Assembly (NCBI GenBank): GCA_934148875.1
Contig: CAKPDJ010000009.1
Span: 1-34,734, forward strand
Reading direction: 5' to 3'
Length of the DNA: 34,734 nucleotides
Origin: an uncultured Bacilli bacterium
GTDB taxonomy: Bacteria; Bacillota_I; Bacilli_A; RF39; UBA660
Position 1 is the first letter of the stretch; each line of letters starts with the position of its first letter. The notes beneath the pieces were generated by a model. The model saw only the letters and a program-made list of their open reading frames with translations. It did not search any database and was not told the DNA's origin. Made by a program: the position numbers and the translations under genes. Shown in pieces: positions 22,826 through 30,495 of the stretch.

Positions 22826-23833
22826 ATGGATGATAGAATTGTGTCTAACGAGGAATTAGATGAAGATAGTGGTGAACAAAATATTAGACCTGATTATTTA
22901 GCAGATTACATAGGTCAAAAAGAAGTAAAAGAAAATATAAAAGTTTATATTGAAGCTGCTAAAATGCGTGGAGAAGCACTTGATCATGTGTTACTCTATG
23001 GCCCACCTGGGTTAGGAAAAACAACATTAGCTAACATTATAGCTAATGAACTTGGTGTTAATATTAAAACAGCAAGTGGTCCAAGTATAGAAAAAGCAGG
23101 AGATTTAGCTGCTATTTTATCAACACTAGAACCAGGAGATGTACTATTTATTGATGAAATCCATCGTATGCCATCTTATATTGAAGAAATATTATATCCA
23201 GCTATGGAAGATTATGTTTTAGATATTATGATTGGCGGTGAGGGAAATAGTCGAAGTATTCGAATTAATTTACCACCATTTACTTTAGTTGGTGCTACCA
23301 CAAGAGCAGGAGATTTAACTTCACCTTTAAGGGATCGTTTTGGTATTATTGCTAAAATGCAGTATTACACAGAACAAGAATTAATGGCTATTGTTAAAAG
23401 AACTTCTAAGGTGTTAAAAGTACCTATTGAAGATGACGCTAGTGTGGAACTTGCTAGAAGAAGTAGAGGAACACCTAGAATAGCTAATCGTTTGTTTAAG
23501 AGGGTTAGAGATTTTGCGCTTGTAGAAGGGGATGGCGTAATTAATTTAGATATTACTAAAAGAGCACTTGAACGTTTGAAGATAGATGATAGAGGACTTG
23601 ATGATACGGATCATCAGTTGCTTATGGCTATTATTAAAAAATTTAATGGAGGACCTGTTGGAATTGAATCTGTTGCTTCATCAATTGGTGAAGAGGTAAC
23701 TACTATAGAGGATGTATATGAACCATATTTATTACAGCAAGGTTTTCTTAAGAGAACGCCGCGTGGAAGAATGGCAACACCACTTGCCTATGAACATTTG
23801 AAGATTGAATATCAAAATGATTTATTTAGTTAA
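22826..23833 (+). CDS. ruvB: Holliday junction DNA helicase RuvB
   Basis: AAA+ ATPase motor for branch migration with RuvA. ATG 22826 lies 8 bases after GGAGGAG, giving 335 residues, the usual length. Walker A GPPGLGKT (59-66), Walker B FIDEIHR (108-114), sensor ATTRAGDLTSPLRDRFG and the C-terminal winged helix ending RGRMATPLAYEHL are all present. RuvC is not in this window, as is usual for many Firmicutes, where RecU resolves junctions. Confidence 0.97.
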   Translation: MDDRIVSNEELDEDSGEQNIRPDYLADYIGQKEVKENIKVYIEAAKMRGEALDHVLLYGPPGLGKTTLANIIANELGVNIKTASGPSIEKAGDLAAILSTLEPGDVLFIDEIHRMPSYIEEILYPAMEDYVLDIMIGGEGNSRSIRINLPPFTLVGATTRAGDLTSPLRDRFGIIAKMQYYTEQELMAIVKRTSKVLKVPIEDDASVELARRSRGTPRIANRLFKRVRDFALVEGDGVINLDITKRALERLKIDDRGLDDTDHQLLMAIIKKFNGGPVGIESVASSIGEEVTTIEDVYEPYLLQQGFLKRTPRGRMATPLAYEHLKIEYQNDLFS

Positions 23834-23856
23834 TAGAATAATAAGAGGGAGAAATT

Positions 23857-24420
23857 ATGGAAGAAAGATTATTAGAGGTTGGAAAAGATAGAAGTGTTAA
23901 TCAATTAGTTGAAAATATTAATAAATTAGTTGATAAAAATTTTAATATTTTATCACATAAGGATGATATTGAAAAATGGAATAGTGTACCTAAATTATTA
24001 ATGTTAGATGTAGATAAACAAGAAAAATTATTAAATTTTGTTGAGTATGTTGATACTTTACTAATATCATTAAATGATAAAGCAATGTATATTATTTCAT
24101 TATCGGGATTAATTGAGGTAGGTAAGTTAAATATTATGGATTATGATGATGGCGGTTTATTTACCTTAGCTGATTATTATAATCATACTAATATTTTAGA
24201 TATTAAAAAAACATTACCAATTATTGGAAATAATAAGTTATTGTTAGCAGTTAGAAATAAAACACTAGAATTAGATGCTAGAAAAAAGATACTTTTAGAT
24301 ATTGTTAATAAATTAAATAATGATAAAATAGACGTTACTAATTCAAAAAAGGTTGAAAAGTTTATAACTGATATAGTTACTGAAATAGAAGCTAAAGATT
24401 ATTATGAAGTTGTAGATTAG
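23857..24420 (+). CDS. Unknown helical protein between ruvB and queA
   Basis: 187 residues with a GAGGGAGAA ribosome binding site, 23 bases after ruvB. Predicted mainly helical and acidic, with no membrane segment or signal peptide. Notable segments are LLMLDVDKQEKLLNFVEYVD (about 48-67) and a middle MDYDDGGLFTLADYYNH. No family recognised. It probably shares a transcript with ruvB and queA. Confidence 0.7.
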   Translation: MEERLLEVGKDRSVNQLVENINKLVDKNFNILSHKDDIEKWNSVPKLLMLDVDKQEKLLNFVEYVDTLLISLNDKAMYIISLSGLIEVGKLNIMDYDDGGLFTLADYYNHTNILDIKKTLPIIGNNKLLLAVRNKTLELDARKKILLDIVNKLNNDKIDVTNSKKVEKFITDIVTEIEAKDYYEVVD

Positions 24421-24434
24421 AAAGAAGTGATATT

Positions 24435-25463
24435 ATGCAACTAGAAGATTTTGATTATGAGTTACCTGATGAGCTGATTGCACAGGTACCACTTGAGAGA
24501 AGGGATACTTCTAAATTAATGGTACTTGATAAAAATACAGGGGAAATAGAGCACAAACATTTTACTAATATTTTAGATTATATGGAGGAAGGTGATACTT
24601 TAGTATTAAATGATACTAAAGTTTTACCTGCTAGATTAATAGGGACAAAGGAAGAAACTAATGCTGTTATTGAAATACTACTTTTAAAAGATATTCAAGA
24701 TGATACATGGGAATGTTTAACGAGACCTGCTAAAAGGATACATGTTGGAAATGTAATTTCTTTTGGTAATGGTGAATTAAAGGCTAAGTGTATTTTTGAG
24801 GGTGAAGATGGTATTCGTAAGTATGAACTAATATATGATGGAATATTGTTGGAAATATTAGAAAAACTTGGAACTATGCCGCTTCCACCATATATACATG
24901 AAAAACTGGAGGATCAATCTAGGTATCAAACAGTATATGCAAAAAATATTGGAAGTAGTGCTGCTCCTACTGCAGGGTTACATTTTACTAAAGAATTGTT
25001 GGATAGAGTAAAAGAGAAGGGTATAAATATTGCTTATGTTACTCTTCATGTTGGCTTGGGTACATTTAGACCTGTACAGGAAGATAATATATTAGACCAT
25101 AAAATGCATACAGAGTATTATGAAATGAGTAAAGAGACAGCAGAACTTTTAACAAACACACGTAAAAATCATAAAAAGATAATAGCTGTTGGAACTACTA
25201 GTGTTAGAACCCTTGAAACTATTATGAGTAAGTACGGGGAATTTAAAGAATGTTCCGGTAATACTGATATTTTTATTTACCCTGGTTATCAATTTAAGGG
25301 GATAGATTATTTAATTACTAATTTTCATTTACCAAAGTCAACTTTAATTATGCTTGTTAGTGCACTTGCAGGAAGAGAAAAAATACTTAATGCATATAAT
25401 GAGGCTGTTAGAGAAAAATATCGTTTCTTTTCATTCGGTGATAGTATGCTAATAAAGTATTAG
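24435..25463 (+). CDS. queA: S-adenosylmethionine:tRNA ribosyltransferase-isomerase QueA
   Basis: Penultimate enzyme of queuosine synthesis: transfers and rearranges the ribosyl part of SAM onto preQ1-modified tRNA to give epoxyqueuosine. 342 residues. Motifs: FDYELPDELIAQ at the N-terminus, RDTSKLMVLD, LVLNDTKVLPARL, GTMPLPPYIHE, SAAPTAGLHFT, LHVGLGTFRPV and TNFHLPKSTLIMLV. tgt, which performs an earlier step, lies one gene downstream. Confidence 0.97.
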   Translation: MQLEDFDYELPDELIAQVPLERRDTSKLMVLDKNTGEIEHKHFTNILDYMEEGDTLVLNDTKVLPARLIGTKEETNAVIEILLLKDIQDDTWECLTRPAKRIHVGNVISFGNGELKAKCIFEGEDGIRKYELIYDGILLEILEKLGTMPLPPYIHEKLEDQSRYQTVYAKNIGSSAAPTAGLHFTKELLDRVKEKGINIAYVTLHVGLGTFRPVQEDNILDHKMHTEYYEMSKETAELLTNTRKNHKKIIAVGTTSVRTLETIMSKYGEFKECSGNTDIFIYPGYQFKGIDYLITNFHLPKSTLIMLVSALAGREKILNAYNEAVREKYRFFSFGDSMLIKY

Positions 25464-25472
25464 GTGATACTT

Positions 25473-25955
25473 ATGAGAATAGATATTGGGAATTTTTATA
25501 TTACTGATTATTGTAAGGATAATGTTTTACATTGTAGGTTTAAACATCAATTAGCTAATGATAATGATTTTTTGAAATACGGATTTTATCATATAGAGGA
25601 ACAATTAGAAGAACCATCTGTTAAAGAAGAATTACTACCTAACCACTCGTATCTTATTGAAAACAAAAATAGTGAATTAATTGGATACTTGAGACTAGGG
25701 AATTTAAATTTTATTGGTACCATTAATTTAGAATATGGGATTCATTCGGATTTTAGAGGTGATGGCTATTCATACCCATTATTAAAAAATCTTTCAGAGT
25801 ATATCGTTGGAAATATGAAAGATGTTAAAGAAATTCGTGGAAATATTAGCATATATAATATTAAAAGCATAAAGACAGCTGAAAAAGTTGGCTATGTAAA
25901 TAATGGCAGAAAAGATAAAGATTATGATTACCGTTATTCAAAAAAATCAAAATAA
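25473..25955 (+). CDS. GNAT-family N-acetyltransferase-like protein
   Basis: 160 residues from ATG 25473 with AGGTGAT 4-5 bases upstream; queA ends 9 bases before. The fold pattern is GNAT, RimJ/RimL-like: beta strands around LIENKNSELIGYLRLGNL, LEYGIHSDFRGDGYSYPLL as the acetyl-CoA loop region (the usual Q/RxxGxG/A is approximated by RGDGYS), and the closing NIKSIKTAEKVGY typical of NxxSxxxxEKxGF. Acetyl-CoA use is inferred from family; substrate unknown. It sits between the two queuosine genes. Confidence 0.75.
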   Translation: MRIDIGNFYITDYCKDNVLHCRFKHQLANDNDFLKYGFYHIEEQLEEPSVKEELLPNHSYLIENKNSELIGYLRLGNLNFIGTINLEYGIHSDFRGDGYSYPLLKNLSEYIVGNMKDVKEIRGNISIYNIKSIKTAEKVGYVNNGRKDKDYDYRYSKKSK

Positions 25956-26048
25956 TATGACAAATAAATTTATTGGAACCTTTAATAGAGTAAATTACTA
26001 TATATAATGAAATTGATTTTGAAGAAGAAAAAAGAAAGTAGTGATAAA

Positions 26049-27170
26049 ATGAAAATAAAATATAATTTATTACACAAAGAAAAAAATACTAAGGCAAGAC
26101 TTGGTACTATTGAAACAAATTATGGAATAGTTGAAACACCTATGTTTATGCCAGTTGGAACACGTGCTACTGTAAAAACACTAACTCCTGAAGAATTATA
26201 TGAAATGCATAGTGGTATTATTTTGGCTAATACATATCATTTATGGTTAAGACCTGGTCCTGATTTAATAGAGAAGGCTGGTGGACTTCATAAATTTATG
26301 AATTATAATGGTCCTATCTTAACTGATAGTGGTGGCTTTCAAGTGTTTTCACTTGCTAAACCTAAAGATATTTCTGAGGAAGGTGTGCATTTTAAAAGTC
26401 ATATAGATGGATCTAGTTTGTTTTTAACACCAGAAAAATCAATTGAAATTCAAAATAAACTTGATAGTGATATAGCTATGAGTTTTGATGAATGTCCTCC
26501 TGCTAGTGCTACTTATGAATATATGAAAAATAGTGTTGAAAGGACTATACGTTGGGCTAAAAGAGGTAAAATTGCTCATAAAAATCCTAATCAATCATTA
26601 TTTGGAATTGTTCAGGGTGGATTTTATGAAGACTTAAGAAAGTATTCGGCTGAAGAAACAGTGAAACTTGATTTTGATGGTTATAGTATTGGTGGTGTAG
26701 CTAATGATGGCGAAAATAAAGATGCTATGTATAAAGCTATCGAATATTCAGTTCCATATATACCTGAAGATAAAGTTCGTTATTTAATGGGAGTTGGAGA
26801 ACCTGAAGATATAATTGAAGGTGTTATTCGAGGGGTAGATATTTTTGACTGTGTTCTTCCAACTAGAATAGCTAGACATGGTAATGCTTTTACTAAGTAT
26901 GGTAAAATAAGTTTGAAGAATGCCAAATATAAAGAAGATTTTACACCAATTGAAGAAGGCTGTGACTGTTATGCATGTAAAAATTATACTAAGGCTTATA
27001 TTAGGCATTTAGTTAATGTTGATGAAGTGTTAGGTGGCCGACTTTTATCAATTCACAATATTCGTTTTTTAATTCGTTTAGCTGAAGAATTAAGACAAGC
27101 AATTAAAGAGGATAGAGTTTTAGAATATCGTGATAAATTTTATGAAACTTATAAATTTAAAAAAGACTAG
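26049..27170 (+). CDS. tgt: tRNA-guanine transglycosylase
   Basis: Exchanges guanine 34 of GUN-anticodon tRNAs for preQ1. ATG 26049 gives 373 residues and a family-like N-terminus; the ATG at 26007 is part of a TATAAT and lacks a ribosome binding site. Motifs: ANTYHLWLRPG, DSGGFQVFS with the catalytic Asp, FDECPP, GIVQGGFYEDLR, FDCVLPTRIARHG with the second Asp, and the zinc site CDCYAC plus His about 25 residues later (SIHN). Its stop codon overlaps that of the convergent gene at 27167. Confidence 0.97.
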   Translation: MKIKYNLLHKEKNTKARLGTIETNYGIVETPMFMPVGTRATVKTLTPEELYEMHSGIILANTYHLWLRPGPDLIEKAGGLHKFMNYNGPILTDSGGFQVFSLAKPKDISEEGVHFKSHIDGSSLFLTPEKSIEIQNKLDSDIAMSFDECPPASATYEYMKNSVERTIRWAKRGKIAHKNPNQSLFGIVQGGFYEDLRKYSAEETVKLDFDGYSIGGVANDGENKDAMYKAIEYSVPYIPEDKVRYLMGVGEPEDIIEGVIRGVDIFDCVLPTRIARHGNAFTKYGKISLKNAKYKEDFTPIEEGCDCYACKNYTKAYIRHLVNVDEVLGGRLLSIHNIRFLIRLAEELRQAIKEDRVLEYRDKFYETYKFKKD

Positions 27171-27186
27171 TAATTAGTCTTTTTTC
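27159..27186. terminator. Bidirectional terminator between tgt and the convergent membrane gene
   Basis: 11-bp stem (27159-27169 with 27175-27185, 5-base loop) with A-tract and T-tract at the ends. The CTAG at 27167-27170 carries the overlapping stops of both genes. Confidence 0.88.
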
Positions 27187-27538
27187 TTTTATTAATTCCT
27201 ATCATACTACCTAGCGTAGATGACAAAATTAAAATAAAATAATAAATTAAATTCTTTATAGTTATACCTTTATCAAAAGCTAAATAACCTATAATAAATA
27301 AAATTATAATTACTTCTAAACCTACTTTTAGACCTTCTAGCCAGCCTTTCTTTGTTGCTTCTTTTCCTATATAAATACCTCCTATTAACATGGAAATCAG
27401 TATTATGAATAATTTTAGATAGTTAATTATACCACTACTTAATAAATTAAAATAATATAATACTGATAATATAATATTTAATATTATAGTAGGAACAATT
27501 ATGTAAATTAGGACCTTTAAATATTTTAAAATATTCAT
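27167..27538 (-). CDS. Four-helix membrane protein, TIGR04086/YrzE-like
   Basis: 123 residues with about four membrane helices (roughly 8-32, 39-56, 71-88, 96-114). The pattern LIGGIYIGKEATKKGWLEGLKVG in the middle (core GGIYIGKEATKKGWLEG) and a Gly-rich last helix ending GSMIGIN resembles the TIGR04086/YrzE family of small Firmicutes membrane proteins, whose function is unknown. The ribosome binding site TAGGTGATA precedes ATG 27538. It is divergent from the DUF421 gene. Confidence 0.7.
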   Translation of the reverse strand: MNILKYLKVLIYIIVPTIILNIILSVLYYFNLLSSGIINYLKLFIILISMLIGGIYIGKEATKKGWLEGLKVGLEVIIILFIIGYLAFDKGITIKNLIYYFILILSSTLGSMIGINKRKKTNY

Positions 27539-27610
27539 GATATCACCTAATAAACTTTATGTTATGAATAAAAATATATTCTTAAAACCATAATATCTTT
27601 AGGTGATAGT

Positions 27611-28258
27611 ATGGATTTTTTGATTGTATTAGAAAGAACAATTTTGTTTTATGTAATTATAACTTTATTATATCGTTTTATGGGAAAAAGAGAAGTAGGA
27701 CAGTTAGGAATTGTTGACTTGATAGTATCTATTTTAATAGCAGAACTTGCTGCAATGTCTATTGATAATAGGGATGAGAATATTTTTTTATCTATAATTC
27801 CAATAATAGTTTTGGTAGCTATTCAAATAGGGATGAGTTATATTTCTCTTAAAAATGCTAAAGTAAGAGATGCTTTTGATGGAACACCTTCAGTTATGAT
27901 TAATAGGGGAATAGTTAACTTTAAAGAGATGGTTAGACAACGCTATAATATTGATGATTTGTTGACACAACTTAGAGAACAAGGAATTAGATCTATAGAA
28001 GAAGTTGATTATGCTATATTAGAGTCGAGTGGTAAACTTAGTGTTTTTACTAAGCATAATGGCAGATTTGGAGATTATCCATTACCACTTATTTTAGATG
28101 GAGTAATACAACCAGAAACATTAACACAGATAAAGAAAACAGAAAATTGGATTAATCAAACATTAAAGGATGAACATGTTGAACTTGAAAATGTTTTTTA
28201 TGCTTTTTATAAAGATAAGAGTTTATATGTAATTAAACAAAGTGATTTAGATAAATAG
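27611..28258 (+). CDS. DUF421 (YetF/YcaP-like) membrane protein
   Basis: 215 residues: three N-terminal membrane helices (about 5-22, 33-50, 59-77) followed by a cytoplasmic DUF421 domain. Family markers are RFMGKREVGQLG, DLIVSILIAELAAM, DGTPSVMINRGIVNFKEM (cut to GTPSVMINRGIVN), DDLLTQLREQGIRSIEEV and AILESSGKLSVF. YetF-type proteins are envelope proteins of poorly defined role in Bacilli and can be linked to spore or stress physiology. AGGTGATA ribosome binding site. Confidence 0.88.
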   Translation: MDFLIVLERTILFYVIITLLYRFMGKREVGQLGIVDLIVSILIAELAAMSIDNRDENIFLSIIPIIVLVAIQIGMSYISLKNAKVRDAFDGTPSVMINRGIVNFKEMVRQRYNIDDLLTQLREQGIRSIEEVDYAILESSGKLSVFTKHNGRFGDYPLPLILDGVIQPETLTQIKKTENWINQTLKDEHVELENVFYAFYKDKSLYVIKQSDLDK

Positions 28259-28259
28259 A

Positions 28260-28284
28260 AAAGGAGCTTGTTAGCTCCTTTATA
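28260..28284 (+). terminator. Terminator after the DUF421 gene
   Basis: 8-bp GC-containing stem (28260-28267 with 28274-28281, 6-base loop) starting just after the stop codon. The following T-tract is short. Confidence 0.65.
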
Positions 28285-28317
28285 ACTATCTATAGGTGAG
28301 AGTATTAAGATAGTTAG

Positions 28318-28376
28318 TGTGAAATAAATATTCACATTAATTAATATAATAAATAAATGTGAAATTTATGTGTAAA
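28318..28376. repeat. Cluster of TGTGAAA-type repeats
   Basis: TGTGAAA at 28318 and 28358, TGTGTAAA at 28369 and one inverted copy, TTCACA, at 28331. The 28358/28369 pair is spaced exactly 11 bp, as is a similar pair before the response regulator (30476/30487). OmpR/PhoB-type regulators bind direct repeats with this period, so they may be sites for the adjacent regulator. Confidence 0.4.
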
Positions 28377-28387
28377 TTTTAAAAAAT

Positions 28388-29806
28388 TTATTTTTTACAG
28401 ATAAAATAGAAAGTAGTACCTTTATTTTTTTCTGATTTAACACCATATTCAAAGTTATGAAGTTCTAAAATTCTTTTAACAATAGCTAAACCTAAACCAG
28501 TTCCAACAGTATTTCTTTTATGGTTCTTTTTAGAACGATAGTACTTGTCCCAAATAAGATTAATTTCATCTTTATCAATACCTTTACCAGTATCTGTTAT
28601 TTCTACCTTTACATTATTACCATCATTAATAATATTAATATATATATTTTTATCTTCGCCAGTATAATTGATAGCATTATTAATTAGATTATAGATTACT
28701 TGTTCAATTTTGGCCTTATCAGCTTTAATAACTATTTCTTCTTTGGTATTTAAAATAAATTGATATTCTAGTGTTGTAGTAAATATTTCATAACGTTTTA
28801 TTATAGTTTGAATTAATTCAGTTAAACTAAATTCTTCTTCATTCAAAACTAACATTTTACTTTCAACTACTGATAAAGATAATATATCGTTAACTAGAGC
28901 ATTTAATCGATCTGTTTCATCAATAATAGTGTTTAAATTAGCATCACGTTTAGTTTTATCTTTATAGGTTAAATCTCTAACCATTTCAGCATATGCTTTA
29001 ATCATGGTAAGTGGTGTTTTTAAGTCGTGAGATACATTTGCCATTAAGTCTCGCCTTAGTTCATCGGTTTTACCAAGTTCTATTCTAGCTGTATTTAGAG
29101 TATTAGTTAATTCTTGTATCTCAACAATATCAGTTGATGTTTTAAATTCTACATCATAATTTCCCTTAGCTAATTCTTTTGCAGATAGGGTTATTTCTTC
29201 AATTGGCTGTGATAATTTTTTGGATATGAAATATGATATGATTAGTGCTAAAATGAGAACGATTATTGTGACAAATATAAATTGGCTTTGTAGGATAGAA
29301 ACAGTTGAATTTATTGGTACTAATGAAGTTGAAACAAATGCATATAATGAATCATCTAAATGAATTCCGTAGACTAATGTTTTATTTTCAAATTGAGGGT
29401 TTATTATAGTGTACTTTTTAGTTAACTGATTACTTTTTATAAAATCATTTTTATATTTTTCGGCATGTATTCCTTTGATACATTCACGATTTATACCGTT
29501 GTTTGAATAGGGAATAGTGCTTGTTTTATTTGATAGTTCAATACAGATACCATTTTCAAAACTTATTCTTTCTAGTTCATCATAAAAATTATCAGTATTA
29601 TTAGCACTGTAAGTTGTGGCAACTTGTTTTACTATATTCTTCATATCCTTTGTTTTTCGCCATTCATAGTATGAAGATAAGAAGATAATTTGGAAAATCC
29701 ATAGAAATATCAGTATCAAAATAGAGAATAGTACTAAATAAAACCAAATTTTAGAATTAATACTATTTTTTTTAAATCTTTTATTTGATTTCAAATTTAT
29801 ATCCAA
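28388..29806 (-). CDS. Membrane sensor histidine kinase
   Basis: 472 residues from TTG 29806. Membrane helices at about 20-44 and 173-194 enclose an extracytoplasmic sensor of about 125 residues; a HAMP domain (about 195-245) follows; then HisKA with SHDLKTPL (phospho-acceptor His260) and HATPase with NLINNAINYT, DTGKGI and GTGLGLAIVK. It overlaps the response regulator gene by 26 bases. No ATG is available near the N-terminus; TTG 29806, TTG 29794 or even ATA 29800 are possible starts. The signal sensed is unknown. Confidence 0.93.
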   Translation of the reverse strand: MDINLKSNKRFKKNSINSKIWFYLVLFSILILIFLWIFQIIFLSSYYEWRKTKDMKNIVKQVATTYSANNTDNFYDELERISFENGICIELSNKTSTIPYSNNGINRECIKGIHAEKYKNDFIKSNQLTKKYTIINPQFENKTLVYGIHLDDSLYAFVSTSLVPINSTVSILQSQFIFVTIIVLILALIISYFISKKLSQPIEEITLSAKELAKGNYDVEFKTSTDIVEIQELTNTLNTARIELGKTDELRRDLMANVSHDLKTPLTMIKAYAEMVRDLTYKDKTKRDANLNTIIDETDRLNALVNDILSLSVVESKMLVLNEEEFSLTELIQTIIKRYEIFTTTLEYQFILNTKEEIVIKADKAKIEQVIYNLINNAINYTGEDKNIYINIINDGNNVKVEITDTGKGIDKDEINLIWDKYYRSKKNHKRNTVGTGLGLAIVKRILELHNFEYGVKSEKNKGTTFYFICKK

Positions 29807-30440
29807 TTCCTCTTACTGTTTGAATTAAATCACGGTATTTTCCTAAATTATTTCTAAGCATTTTGACATGAGTATCTATGGTTCTGTCATCTCCAAAGTA
29901 ATCATAACCCCAAATAGTAGATAGTAAATTTTCACGAGAGATAGCAATATTTTTATTTTTAATCATGTAAGTTAATATTTCAAATTCTTTTGGTGTAACT
30001 TTAACTTCTTTTCCCTCAATGTAAATAGTATAGCCCATAAAGTCTACTACTAAATCTTCATAAATAAATTTATCAGTGATGCCACTAGCTCTTTTAGTAA
30101 TAGCTTTAATTCTAGCAATTAATTCTTTTGGTGAAAATGGTTTGGTTAGATAGTCATCTATTCCTAGCTCAAACCCTAGTAATTTATCATATTCTTCGGT
30201 TCTAGCTGATAAAATGATGGTTGGAATATTTTTAATTTTTTTAATTTCTTTATAGGCTGAAAATCCATCGAGTTTTGGCATCATTATGTCTAGGACAATA
30301 ACATCAATATTATTTTCTTTAATAATATCTATTGCTTCTATACCATCACTGGCTTCGTAAACGTTATATCCTTCATTTTCGCTATATTCTTTAATAACTT
30401 CACGTATTAAATCTTCATCATCAACAATTAATATATTCAT
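29781..30440 (-). CDS. OmpR/PhoB-family response regulator
   Basis: 219 residues with GGAGGAG before ATG 30440. Receiver domain (1-115): acidic pair Asp7-Asp8, phospho-acceptor Asp51 (VLDIMMPKLDG), Ser78 and Lys100 (LTKPF). The C-terminal winged helix (about 122-219) has VTPKEFEILTYM, SRENLLSTIWGYDYFGDDRT and VRGIGYKFE, typical of OmpR/PhoB. Partner of the overlapping histidine kinase. Paired TGTG(T)AA repeats 11 bp apart lie 36 bases upstream and suggest autoregulation. Confidence 0.96.
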   Translation of the reverse strand: MNILIVDDEDLIREVIKEYSENEGYNVYEASDGIEAIDIIKENNIDVIVLDIMMPKLDGFSAYKEIKKIKNIPTIILSARTEEYDKLLGFELGIDDYLTKPFSPKELIARIKAITKRASGITDKFIYEDLVVDFMGYTIYIEGKEVKVTPKEFEILTYMIKNKNIAISRENLLSTIWGYDYFGDDRTIDTHVKMLRNNLGKYRDLIQTVRGIGYKFEIK

Positions 30441-30475
30441 AAACTCCTCCTAGTTGCTTAATTATTACATTATTT

Positions 30476-30493
30476 TGTGTAATGTATGTGAAA
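30476..30493. promoter_or_regulatory. Candidate OmpR-type direct-repeat site upstream of the response regulator
   Basis: TGTGTAA at 30476 and TGTGAAA at 30487 on the plus strand, 11 bp apart, between the end of the coiled-coil gene and the regulator start. The same pair in reverse order occurs at 28358-28376. Role as an autoregulatory site is inferred. Confidence 0.4.
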
Positions 30494-30495
30494 TA

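Noticed and set aside
25956..26048. preQ1 riboswitch or promoter before tgt.
   Set aside because: A TATATAAT is present but no fitting -35, and I cannot build a preQ1-type stem with its A-rich tail.
27540..27609. 10-base inverted repeat (TATCACCTAA and TTAGGTGATA) flanking the intergenic region between divergent genes.
   Set aside because: Each arm is simply the ribosome binding site plus spacer of one gene; AGGTGAT sites are common in this window, so symmetry is expected.
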